From NCBI GenBank assembly GCA_028288485.1, contig JAQBNO010000179.1, forward strand, positions 1 through 64,000: a stretch of DNA of 64,000 nucleotides, read 5' to 3'. The notes under the pieces are model-generated. The model was not told where the DNA came from. It was given only the letters and a program-made list of their open reading frames with translations, and made no database searches. Within the stretch, counting starts at the first letter, position 1, and every line of letters starts with the position of its first letter. The translations under genes were made by a program, and so were the position numbers. Positions 27,043-35,189 of the stretch are shown in pieces. Origin of the DNA: Segetibacter sp. (GTDB lineage Bacteria > Bacteroidota > Bacteroidia > Chitinophagales > Chitinophagaceae).

Positions 27043-29097
27043 ATGGGAATGTTTCACAGGACGGCAAAAAATGACGAAGCGAAAAAACAAGAAGTTGAAA
27101 CGCCTGTTATTACTATTGATAGTATTCATCGCGGTTTGGATTACCTGGTAGAATTGGTGAAGCAGATACGGCCGGCACGCTACGCCGATGGCCAGGAAGC
27201 GGAACTGAAATTTAAAGCACTTTTTTACCAGTTGCTACACGATAAGAAGGTATTGTTTTCCCTTCGGAAAGCATTATTGTCACAATTTTTGAATAGCAAT
27301 TTCATAACGGCGCTTACCGAAAGCGGGCTGGTAAGCTCAAGGGGTTTTTTGCAGGAGTTGATGACCAAAATAAAACACAGGTTATTACCACCCCTTTTGC
27401 GACCTGACGACTTTCTTTATGTAATTAACCACGTATTTTATAAGAAGAACGACCATGTTTGGGTCGAGAAAATCGATAAGGAGCTGTGGATCAATTTCTT
27501 CAAAGTTCTTGGCATCCAGGTTAGTGTTACAAACAAAAATATTTTGGCCCAGCTAAACCAGTCTTTACACATTCTTAGCAATAGAACTGTTACCCTCGGC
27601 CTCGAAAAAGAGGTCATGAAAAGCCTGGACAATGTGAATTACCAGGAGTATTCGTTTTTTTTGCTGGATAGGGAAGTTGAGAACTATTTACGGCTATACG
27701 AGAAAGGCGCAGGGCAACCGGTAATTGTAGATGCTGTTAAAAAAATTACAGATGCCATACAGGCTTGCAAACAAACGATCGAACATATCAGCGAAGAGCG
27801 TAGAACGAAAGGAACGAGTTTATCGCAAACCTATACGTTGTTTAGAATAGATCAGCACCTGGAGAGGTTGCTAATAATAACAGATGTGCTGGACAGCGAC
27901 AATCACTTTAATCCCGACCGGTTCCTCAATTATTTTACAAAGATCATCGCCTTTGAAAAGGAGAAAAACAGTTTGCGGGAGTTCATCAGCGCAAACTTTG
28001 CTTTCCTTGCGTTTAAAATAACCGAGCACGGCGGCACGCGTGGAGAAAAATATATTACAGCAACCCGCAGGGAGTACTGGTTTATGATCCGCTCTGCAAT
28101 GGGTGGAGGTTTCATTGTTTCGTTTACTGCTATAATAAAAAACCTGATCAGCAAACTAGGGCTTCTTCCTTTTTGGCAAGGGTTTGCCTATAGCGTAAAT
28201 TATGCCGTGGGTTTCCAGATGATGCATGAAACAAATACCACGCTTGCTACCAAGCAGCCTGCATTTACTGCTTCTGCTATTGCAAGTTCGCTCGACTATT
28301 TCAAGGAGTACAGGAAACCCGATATGTATGCGATTGCCATTACCATTGCAAGAACTTCGCGAAGCCAGATAGCATCTTTTTTCGGGAATTTAATCATCGT
28401 CTTTCCCCTGTCCTGGCTTCTTGCGTCAGCATACTTTCATATAACAGGCCATCTTCTGCTTGATAGTAATAAAGCACATCATACACTGGTGGAACAGCAT
28501 CCATGGCAAAGCTTTTCACTTATCTATGCTTGTTTTACCGGCTTCTTTTTGTTTGTAAGCGGGTTAATTGCAGGTTATGTAGAAAACGGGATCAACTATG
28601 GACGAGTGAGAGAACGGCTTAAAAATCACCCCGTTTTCAGGAATACGCTTTCCCCTCGCCGGCTCGAAAAGGTTACCCGGTATGTAGAAAATGATTTTGG
28701 CGCATTAGCCGGCAATATTGCGTTGGGTTTTTTCCTGGGTATGGCCGGCTTTTTCGGAAACATCTTCGGAATTCCGTTCGATATCCGTCACATAACCATC
28801 GCTTCGGGCAATACTGCAATTGCCTACTATACGCAGGGCAATGCTGAACCAACGTCTTTTATGATCGAGGTACTATGTGGCGTTCTGCTGATAGGCTTAT
28901 TTAACTTCCTGGTCAGTTTTGCGCTTGCCTTTTTTGTTGCTGTAAAAAGTCGCGGTGTACGATTGAGAGATTATCCGGAACTGATGACGGTCGTTGGCAG
29001 GTTTTTTATAAAGTTTCCGTTTGATTTCTTCATCCCGCCAAAATATCCGCGCGAAATTGCAGACGTAAAAAGAAAGTTCAGGCTTAGAATGAAGTGA
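27043..29097 (+). CDS. Large membrane protein, COG4389 'site-specific recombinase' family
   Basis: 684 aa. The family was named after a Neisseria recombination factor but looks like an integral membrane protein. The N-terminal 350 residues are soluble and helical (HRGLDYLVELVKQIRPARYA, LPPLLRPDDFLYVINHVFY); the second half has about six to eight hydrophobic segments (IVSFTAIIKNLISKLG, IIVFPLSWLLASAYF, SLIYACFTGFFLFVSGLIAG, IALGFFLGMAGFFGN, VLLIGLFNFLVSFALAFFV). A GxPFDIRH-type segment, FGIPFDIRHITIASGN, is conserved in the family. No catalytic residues of a tyrosine or serine recombinase are present. It is transcribed singly. Confidence 0.85.
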   Translation: MGMFHRTAKNDEAKKQEVETPVITIDSIHRGLDYLVELVKQIRPARYADGQEAELKFKALFYQLLHDKKVLFSLRKALLSQFLNSNFITALTESGLVSSRGFLQELMTKIKHRLLPPLLRPDDFLYVINHVFYKKNDHVWVEKIDKELWINFFKVLGIQVSVTNKNILAQLNQSLHILSNRTVTLGLEKEVMKSLDNVNYQEYSFFLLDREVENYLRLYEKGAGQPVIVDAVKKITDAIQACKQTIEHISEERRTKGTSLSQTYTLFRIDQHLERLLIITDVLDSDNHFNPDRFLNYFTKIIAFEKEKNSLREFISANFAFLAFKITEHGGTRGEKYITATRREYWFMIRSAMGGGFIVSFTAIIKNLISKLGLLPFWQGFAYSVNYAVGFQMMHETNTTLATKQPAFTASAIASSLDYFKEYRKPDMYAIAITIARTSRSQIASFFGNLIIVFPLSWLLASAYFHITGHLLLDSNKAHHTLVEQHPWQSFSLIYACFTGFFLFVSGLIAGYVENGINYGRVRERLKNHPVFRNTLSPRRLEKVTRYVENDFGALAGNIALGFFLGMAGFFGNIFGIPFDIRHITIASGNTAIAYYTQGNAEPTSFMIEVLCGVLLIGLFNFLVSFALAFFVAVKSRGVRLRDYPELMTVVGRFFIKFPFDFFIPPKYPREIADVKRKFRLRMK

Positions 29098-29180
29098 GGA
29101 AAAAGGGAGCCGGCCTTAGCGTGGTGGTATTTATACTTTTCCCCGATAAACTTTTCGTAATGTTTTGTTAGCCGGCAGCG

Positions 29181-29222
29181 GTTTTTTATGGCAACTCCGG
29201 TTGTGTCACTCCCTTATACTGT
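29181..29222 (-). repeat. R1 dispersed repeat, extended subtype
   Basis: TTTTATGGCAACTCCGG, then TTGTGTCACTCCCTTATACTG. The extended left part (TTATGGC.nCTCCGGTTGTGTCACTC) is shared with 48044-48084. Confidence 0.7.
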
Positions 29223-29515
29223 AGCTTTTTATAGCGGCTTTAAGAGGAATACTTAAAAGCAAACGCGGGCTGAAGCTGTAATTTTAAAAATAGTTGCGGA
29301 CAGTCAACTTTTTTTTAGAAAATAGGTACCCGGCTATAATAAAGTCAAAAAACCGGCGTTTAATATTAGGATGTAAGATGAGAACAATATACAATATAAT
29401 TTCCTTGATTATTTTAGAAGTTATTAAGTTAAAGTAGAAAAAAACCTTTAATAGGGAAGAATCTTTTGTTCTAATTTTGATCAATCCAAATTTTCTAACG
29501 TTAATAAAAACCTCC

Positions 29516-29629
29516 ATGAACCTAATCCAGATTGTTACAGTTTGTTTAAGTCTATCGTCCGTTTTTTTGGTTTCATATGTTAGCATAACTAATTATAACG
29601 CCGTTAAAAAGATAGATAGAAATATTTAA
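29516..29629 (+). CDS. Candidate 37-aa membrane peptide
   Basis: A short open frame with a hydrophobic N-terminal half (IQIVTVCLSLSSVFLVSYV) and a polar tail ending KKIDRNI. It would form one membrane segment. A terminator starts 30 bases after the stop. There is no obvious Shine-Dalgarno, but Bacteroidota often lack one. Function is unknown; it may be chance. Confidence 0.3.
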   Translation: MNLIQIVTVCLSLSSVFLVSYVSITNYNAVKKIDRNI

Positions 29630-29656
29630 TATTCCAACCCACAAGTTCGATTTGAA

Positions 29657-29690
29657 AAGCGCACCTTTTAAGGGTGCTTTTTTTTTGCAA
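29657..29690 (+). terminator. Rho-independent terminator
   Basis: GCACC (29661-29665) pairs with GGTGC (29673-29677), flanked by AAAAGC upstream and a run of nine T downstream. Confidence 0.75.
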
Positions 29691-29711
29691 CATTTTTTAG
29701 GGTAATAGAAT

Positions 29712-30453
29712 TTGAGCAGTTATCAGGAGATGGAACTGGCATCATTTGAACGTTTTGTCAATACAATTGCTCCCGCTATTGTCTATTTTCCTGCCTGCAT
29801 TTCACGGGTGATGGGAACTTACGAAGGACAGAAGAAAAACCTTGTGAAGACCTTTATAAGTATCTGCAGGAAGGCAAGTATCGAAGTAAATGTATTGGAT
29901 AATGTGACAGGAAGTTTTTGGCAGTCAAATCTTTTCTTCGAAAGGCTTCGGTGATGCCTATCGGTTTACTGCCGGTAAAATAGTGAACCAATTGTGGAGA
30001 TCGAGTAAAGAGGGTGCTCTTCCAATAGTGATTGATGGAAGTTCATCTGCCTACACGCTTCACCAGCTGCGGCCTATACTGAACGAGGATGAAAAAAATA
30101 AATTCGATTCTCTGGCCATTCTTGACAGTGTTGATTTTCTGCATGACATAGTTCTTCCTTCGGTGCAGGTGAAACCTCTACAAAAGCACATTGTTCTTCA
30201 CCCGGTTTGCTCACTTAAAAAAATGAAAACTGAAAATAAGTTTGTTAGAATTGCAAAACTGCTTACCACCGATGTAACGGTGCCAAACTATGCAGGATGT
30301 TGCGGAATGGCAGGGGATCGCGGCTTTTTGTTTCCCGAACTGACTGCTTCGGCAACAATGCCCGAAGCGTTGGAAGTGCAACAAAAAAAGTATGGAGGTT
30401 ATTATTCTACTACCAAAACCTGTGAACTGGCAATGTCTGAAGCTGTCAAATAA
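29712..30453 (+). pseudogene. Broken C-terminus of an FAD-linked oxidase/Fe-S protein (D-lactate dehydrogenase type)
   Basis: Two frames give consecutive parts of the C-terminal CCG-containing Fe-S region of GlcD/DLD-type oxidases. The first has VYFPACISRVMGTY to about 29920. The second, from about 29930, reads SSKGFGDAYRFTAGK, then VIDGSSSAYTLHQLRP, LHPVCSLKKM and NYAGCCGMAGDRGFLFPEL. A frameshift lies near 29920-29940, where the expected LCCG motif reads GSFWQ, so cluster ligands are lost there. The FAD domain and most of the protein are missing; an in-frame TAG lies just before 29712. It is clearly a relic. Confidence 0.85.
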
Positions 30454-30845
30454 AATTATCAATGCATTTTATATCTGGTTGATGAAGCAATGACTTAGTT
30501 GTTCACCGGCGTTGACATCACTTGCAACGATAAAATTATTTCTGAGTTTCTTGTTTAAGCGAGAAAGCATGAAAGTACAAGTGCTGAACTCGCAGTAGCA
30601 ATGCCGCTTAATCAAGCGAAAAGGAAAGAAACCGGAGCGTAATCGTTTCTTTCTGAGTTTTTTTTGCAAGTTGTGGTACTACTCTGCATGTAACAATGCC
30701 GGCGTTCTAGAGAGGCCTTAAAATAGTAGCCTAACCAGCGACATTTAATCGTGAATGTTCTACATTTTTTCTTAACATCTGTTTAAATTCTTCGGTTTAT
30801 ATTTTTTGAATGAGCTGTTTATTCAGCGTTTACAATTTGTATTTA
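30454..30845. other. Intergenic region without recognised content
   Basis: AT-rich DNA between the FAD-linked oxidase relic and the end of kynU. A GGAAAGAAACCGGAGCGTAATCG...CTTTCTGAG tract near 30625-30660 is GC-richer, but I could not assign it. Confidence 0.4.
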
Positions 30846-32105
30846 TTAGAAATTATTCCTTAGAATTTCGTAAAACCTATAAACGTCTTCGAATGAGCAA
30901 TACAGAGGAGCAGGTGCAATACGAATGACACCTGGTTCGCGGTAATCGACTACAATTCCACTGTCTAACATTTTCTGTTGTATCTCTTTGCCTTTTACCC
31001 GGAAGTATAAAGACAGCTGTGCGCCACGACTTTTTCTGTCTTCAGGTGTTATAATTTCAAAATTTAAGTCGCGTAGCTGCTGAAGCAGAAATTCAAGGTA
31101 CGCCGTTAGTTCTTCACTTTTTGACAGGATGTTTTCAAAACCTGCTTCTTCAAAAATCTCAAGCGACGCTTTCAGTGCAGCCATGTTTAAGATTTGTGCC
31201 GTACTGATGTTCCAGCCGCTTGCGTTTGGTTTGGCGATAAATCCTTTTTCCATTTTAAATCTTGCATCTTCATCATTTCCCCACCAGCCTGCAAATCGTG
31301 GAGTTGAAGGATCAGTTGCATATTTTTCATGTACGTACAATCCACCCACTGCACCAGGGCCTCCGTTTAAATATTTGTAAGAGCACCAAACAGCAAAGTC
31401 AACATTCCAGTCGTGTAATTTAAGTGATACATTTCCTGCAGCATGTGCCAGATCGAAACTTGCAATTGCCCCCGCTTTGTGTGTAGCTTCAGTAATTGTT
31501 TTTATGTCAAATAATTGCCCGGTGTAATAGTTAATCCCACCCAGCATTACTAACGCTATACTTTCAGCATTTTCTTCAATAACTGCTATAATATCTTCAG
31601 TCTTTAATGTTTTTTCACCGGCTCGCGGAGAAATTTCAATAACTGCAGCTTCGGTATTAAATCCGTGATGTTTTACCTGTGTTTCTACTGCGTATTGATC
31701 TGAAGGGAAAGCTCCTGCTTCCATAATTATTTTAAACCTTGCAGCAGTGGGTTTGTAAAAGGTGAGCATGAGCAAATGAAGATTTACAGTAAGACTATTC
31801 ATTACAGTTACTTCATCTTCTTTGCAACCTACAATTTTTGCAAGGCTGTTTTTAAAATATTCCTGGTAATACATCCAAGGGTTTTTTGCTGTCAGGAAAC
31901 CCGCTATTCCAAGGTTCTTCCAGTCGTCTAATTCCTGTTGTATTGCAGGCTGAACTGTTTTAGCTTGCAATCCCAAAGAGTTGCCGCAGAAATAGATAAC
32001 ATCTTTGCCGTTTATTTGAGGGAAATAAAATTTGTGTTTGAACGCTGCTAGTTTGTCTTCAGAATCCTTTAATTGTGCGAATTGCATTGATGCTTCAAAA
32101 CTCAT
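30846..32105 (-). CDS. kynU: Kynureninase
   Basis: 419 aa PLP enzyme that cleaves kynurenine or 3-hydroxykynurenine to (3-hydroxy)anthranilate and alanine. Family landmarks are IYFCGNSLGLQ (about 36-46), the substrate/phosphate region FPSDQYAVETQ, SFDLAHAAGNVSLKLHDW, the PLP-lysine segment CSYKYLNGGPGAVGG, FAGWWGND and VDYREPGVIRIAPAPLYCS. The protein is full length. It is divergent from a glutaryl-CoA dehydrogenase gene with about 450 bases between; no other kyn gene is near, so the rest of the pathway must lie elsewhere. Confidence 0.96.
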   Translation of the reverse strand: MSFEASMQFAQLKDSEDKLAAFKHKFYFPQINGKDVIYFCGNSLGLQAKTVQPAIQQELDDWKNLGIAGFLTAKNPWMYYQEYFKNSLAKIVGCKEDEVTVMNSLTVNLHLLMLTFYKPTAARFKIIMEAGAFPSDQYAVETQVKHHGFNTEAAVIEISPRAGEKTLKTEDIIAVIEENAESIALVMLGGINYYTGQLFDIKTITEATHKAGAIASFDLAHAAGNVSLKLHDWNVDFAVWCSYKYLNGGPGAVGGLYVHEKYATDPSTPRFAGWWGNDEDARFKMEKGFIAKPNASGWNISTAQILNMAALKASLEIFEEAGFENILSKSEELTAYLEFLLQQLRDLNFEIITPEDRKSRGAQLSLYFRVKGKEIQQKMLDSGIVVDYREPGVIRIAPAPLYCSFEDVYRFYEILRNNF

Positions 32106-32558
32106 TAATATATCTTTAGGTGAAACTATTGTGCCTGATAAGATGAAGTTATAGATTGAGGCCGAAAAAGAAATAAGAATAGGTTTATAAAAACAATTTT
32201 GATTACCAAATATTGATAGGAGTTGATGTTTTAGATGTACAGTATTTTGCTGGTACAGGTTTGCCGCTCTTAGCTGAAGTTTGTATTTTGAAACGCCAGG
32301 TTGAATTGCTTTTCGAAAAAATAGTAACCTCCGATAAAGACATATGTGTAGATTGATTAATGGCTAAATAAAATGCACGGCAAGCAGTTGTTAAATTAAC
32401 GTAAAGATGAATAAGGTGCAGTAAGATACTTTTACTTTGACAGTTGTTGTAAATACCTCTACTTGCTCCATATTTAAAATGTTGTACAAGTGAGTGACAC
32501 AACGATGTTTTATAGTACTGCAAACGCTAAGTACATAAACAATACTAAAACAAGTACC
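32106..32558. other. Divergent intergenic region kynU-gcdH with R1 copy
   Basis: Carries the promoters of both genes and a full R1 copy at 32484-32515, whose end is about 43 bases before the gcdH start. Small frames here read through the repeat. Confidence 0.5.
32484..32515 (+). repeat. R1 dispersed repeat, full copy
   Basis: GTACAAG, TGAGTGACACAACGATG, TTTTATAG. It lies in the leader of gcdH and is the best reference copy. Confidence 0.9.
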
Positions 32559-33743
32559 ATGGCTGCAAAAACCGATGTGTTTCAATCTCCTGATTATTTT
32601 TTACTGGACGAATTATTGACGGAAGAGCAAAAGCTCGTGCGTGAAACAGTGCGTAATTATGTAAAAAAGGAGATTTCACCAATCATTGAAGATTATGCAC
32701 AGCGGGCAGAATTTCCACAGCAAATAATTAAACAGTTAGGCGATATCGGTTGCTTTGGTCCTACAATTCCGGCAGCGTACGGGGGCGGAGGAATGGATTA
32801 CATTAGTTATGGATTAATGATGCAGGAACTGGAAAGAGGAGATAGCGGTGTAAGATCGACAGCGTCGGTTCAGGGCTCGCTGGTGATGTATCCTATTTAC
32901 GCTTATGGAAGTGAAGCACAACGCCAAAAGTTTTTACCCAGGCTTGCTTCCGGTGAATGGTTAGGGTGTTTCGGATTAACGGAGCCGAACCATGGAAGTA
33001 ACCCGGCCGGCATGCTGACTAACTTTACCGATGCAGGGGATCATGTTATTTTAAATGGGGCAAAAATGTGGATCAGTAATGCGCCGTTTGCACAGGTTGC
33101 AGTAGTATGGGCGAAGAGTGAACTCGGTGAGATACAGGGATTAATCGTTGAACGCGGGATGGAAGGGTTTACAACACCCACAACCCATGGAAAATGGAGT
33201 TTACGCGCAAGTGCAACGGGAGAACTGGTATTTGATAATGTAAAGGTGCCGAAGGAAAATATTTTCCCGGAGGTAAAGGGGCTGAAAGGTCCTCTCGGCT
33301 GTTTAAGCAAAGCCCGTTATGGAATTTCGTGGGGCGCATTGGGTGCTGCAATGGATTGCTACGATACTGCTTTACAATATAGTAAAGAGCGTGTGCAGTT
33401 TGACCGGGCGATTGGTGGATTTCAATTGCAGCAAAAGAAGCTCGCAGAAATGATCACCGAAATTACAAAAGCTCAACTATTGGTTTGGCGGCTTGGAGTA
33501 TTGATGAATGAAAGTCGTGCTACTACCGCTCAGATATCGATGGCTAAACGAAACAGTTGCGAAATTGCAGCTAACATTGCCCGTGATGCGCGGCAGATGT
33601 TAGGCGCAATGGGTATTACAGGCGAATACAGTATCATGCGCCATATGATGAACCTGGAAAGTGTGATTACTTATGAAGGCACTCACGACATTCACCTATT
33701 AATTACAGGAATGGATGTTACGGGATTGAATGCATTCAAATAA
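32559..33743 (+). CDS. gcdH: Glutaryl-CoA dehydrogenase-type acyl-CoA dehydrogenase
   Basis: 394 aa from the ATG at 32559 (MAAKTDVFQSPDYFLLDELL); the frame opens 23 codons earlier but inside an R1 repeat. Oxidatively decarboxylates glutaryl-CoA to crotonyl-CoA in Lys/Trp catabolism. GCDH-specific segments are MYPIYAYGSEAQRQKFLP, LGCFGLTEPNHGSNP, the Arg-bearing RSTASVQGSLVM, SKARYGISWGALGA, and the catalytic Glu in ITYEGTHDIH. The match to human GCDH by eye is high across the protein. RSAM in that enzyme is RSTA here. It sits back-to-back with kynU. Confidence 0.93.
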   Translation: MAAKTDVFQSPDYFLLDELLTEEQKLVRETVRNYVKKEISPIIEDYAQRAEFPQQIIKQLGDIGCFGPTIPAAYGGGGMDYISYGLMMQELERGDSGVRSTASVQGSLVMYPIYAYGSEAQRQKFLPRLASGEWLGCFGLTEPNHGSNPAGMLTNFTDAGDHVILNGAKMWISNAPFAQVAVVWAKSELGEIQGLIVERGMEGFTTPTTHGKWSLRASATGELVFDNVKVPKENIFPEVKGLKGPLGCLSKARYGISWGALGAAMDCYDTALQYSKERVQFDRAIGGFQLQQKKLAEMITEITKAQLLVWRLGVLMNESRATTAQISMAKRNSCEIAANIARDARQMLGAMGITGEYSIMRHMMNLESVITYEGTHDIHLLITGMDVTGLNAFK

Positions 33744-34035
33744 ACAATACATACCGGGGGAACAGCGTTTCCAAGATTAAATAAATTAGAATTGCCTATA
33801 TTATAATTAACTAAAATAATTTGATGAGGAAAATGGGTAGCGAATCAAAGAATTTGAGTTATTTTAATAACTTTTAATTGCTAATAAGAAAAGTAATTGG
33901 TTGCTTTATAAAAAATTACGCCGATGAAAATTAACTGCTAATCTTGCATCTTTGTTTGCTCCTGATACATCGTAGAACTTAGAAATTTAATTTTTAAATA
34001 ATTGAAAGATTATTTATTTCATAACCTTAACTAAC

Positions 34036-34611
34036 ATGGCAACGCTTACTGAAAAAAAAGTCAGCAGGAAAACCCCTGAAAAAATGTCGTCAAATCCAGC
34101 TATACAACCAAAAATATTCTTGATAGGAATGATGGGCGCGGGAAAGTCGTACTGGGCCGAAAAGCTGAAGAAAAAGCTGAACGTATCTGCTTATGACCTT
34201 GACTCACTCATTGAAATGATGGAAGAAAAATCAGTTGCCGAAATTTTCGAGGAAGATGGGGAAGAATACTTCAGGAAAGCTGAAGGAAAAATGCTTCGTT
34301 TATTCGCCGAGAAAAAGCACTTCATCTTATCGTGTGGCGGTGGTACAGCCTGTTATAACGATAACATGAAGTGGATGAACAAACAAGGGATCACTATCTG
34401 GCTCGACGAACCAATCGAAACTTTGTCGGCACGGCTTTTAAAAGAGAAAGCACATCGCCCTTTAATAAAAGAATTGGATGATCATGCGTTACAGGGTTTC
34501 CTCCAAAAGAAGTTGGAAGAAAGAGCGCCCTTCTACAACCAGGCGTCGTATAGGTTAAGTGGCGAGCTTACAGAGAGCTCTTTTTTAAAAATAGTTAAAG
34601 AGCATGCATAA
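34036..34611 (+). CDS. aroK: Shikimate kinase
   Basis: 191 aa. Phosphorylates shikimate in chorismate synthesis. Walker A is GMMGAGKS (31-38), preceded by KIFLIG; the shikimate-binding strand is DLDSLIEMM, with FRKAEGKMLR and ILSCGGGTACY (GGG motif) and the lid region LLKEKAHRPLI. There is an N-terminal extension of about 25 residues (MATLTEKKVSRKTPEK...) before the domain; a second ATG at residue 17 (34084) is an alternative start. The 3' end overlaps the next gene by eight bases, so the two are probably co-transcribed. Confidence 0.95.
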   Translation: MATLTEKKVSRKTPEKMSSNPAIQPKIFLIGMMGAGKSYWAEKLKKKLNVSAYDLDSLIEMMEEKSVAEIFEEDGEEYFRKAEGKMLRLFAEKKHFILSCGGGTACYNDNMKWMNKQGITIWLDEPIETLSARLLKEKAHRPLIKELDDHALQGFLQKKLEERAPFYNQASYRLSGELTESSFLKIVKEHA

Positions 34612-35002
34612 ATCATTTTTGGCCATTGCTTCCGTGTTTGGCGCATTAGCTGTAGCACTCGGTGCGTTTGGTGCGCATGCCCTGAAACGAATGGTTTCTG
34701 ATATTGCAATAAATATTTTTGAAACAGGAGTTCGTTACCAGTTTTACCATGTTTTTGCCATCGCCCTTATTGGAATACTTTACCGCGACTTTCCTAATAA
34801 ATGGATGTTGTGGGCGGGCAATTGTTTTATTATAGGTATCTTACTTTTCAGCGGCTCTCTTTATGTACTCACCTATACTAAAGCTGCTGTAAAGCCAGGG
34901 CTTGATTGGATTGGCATCGTTACTCCCTTTGGTGGATTAGCCTTTATTGCTGGATGGGTTTGCATGCTGCTCGGGATATATAAAACTACCGGGGGTGGTT
35001 AA
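34604..35002 (+). CDS. DUF423 membrane protein
   Basis: 132 aa with four membrane segments. The DUF423 signature is the first helix ASVFGALAVALGAFGAHALK followed by FETGVRYQFYHVFAIALIG; the later GSLYVLTYTK, WIGIVTPFGGLAFIAGWV and a final helix complete it. Function in the family is unknown. It starts eight bases before the end of aroK, in a different frame. Confidence 0.9.
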   Translation: MHKSFLAIASVFGALAVALGAFGAHALKRMVSDIAINIFETGVRYQFYHVFAIALIGILYRDFPNKWMLWAGNCFIIGILLFSGSLYVLTYTKAAVKPGLDWIGIVTPFGGLAFIAGWVCMLLGIYKTTGGG

Positions 35003-35083
35003 ACTTGTAGGTGTACTGTAACTTAGAATTCTTTCTATAAGTGAACTGGTTTTTGAAGCCAGCATTACAAACTAAATCAGCAG

Positions 35084-35105
35084 CCGTTGCGTCGCACCTG
35101 TTGAC
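35084..35105 (-). repeat. R1 dispersed repeat, partial copy
   Basis: CCGTTGCGTCGCACCTGTTGAC, the reverse R1 core with a diverged outer half. Confidence 0.5.
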
Positions 35106-35189
35106 AGTTGTAATTCTATATTTCGAGGGACGCGAGAAATGCGCGGCGCTGTTAAATTTTCATGTTTAACGCCCACGGTTATGTGAACC

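Larger units (their letters stand above)
29098..29711. other. Intergenic region with R1 copy and possible small gene
   Basis: AT-rich. It contains an R1 copy with its GTAGCTTTTTATAGCGGCTTTA tail (29181-29243), a 37-codon candidate gene (29516-29629) and a terminator. A 100-codon minus-strand frame at 29284-29586 overlaps that candidate and has no supporting features. Confidence 0.45.

Noticed and set aside
27043-29097. Interpretation as an active DNA recombinase marking a mobile element
   Set aside because: No recombinase catalytic residues or attachment-like repeats; several membrane segments instead.
29284-29586. 100-codon minus-strand ORF in the gap after the COG4389 gene
   Set aside because: AT-rich chance frame without domain, signal or ribosome site; it overlaps a better small candidate on the plus strand.
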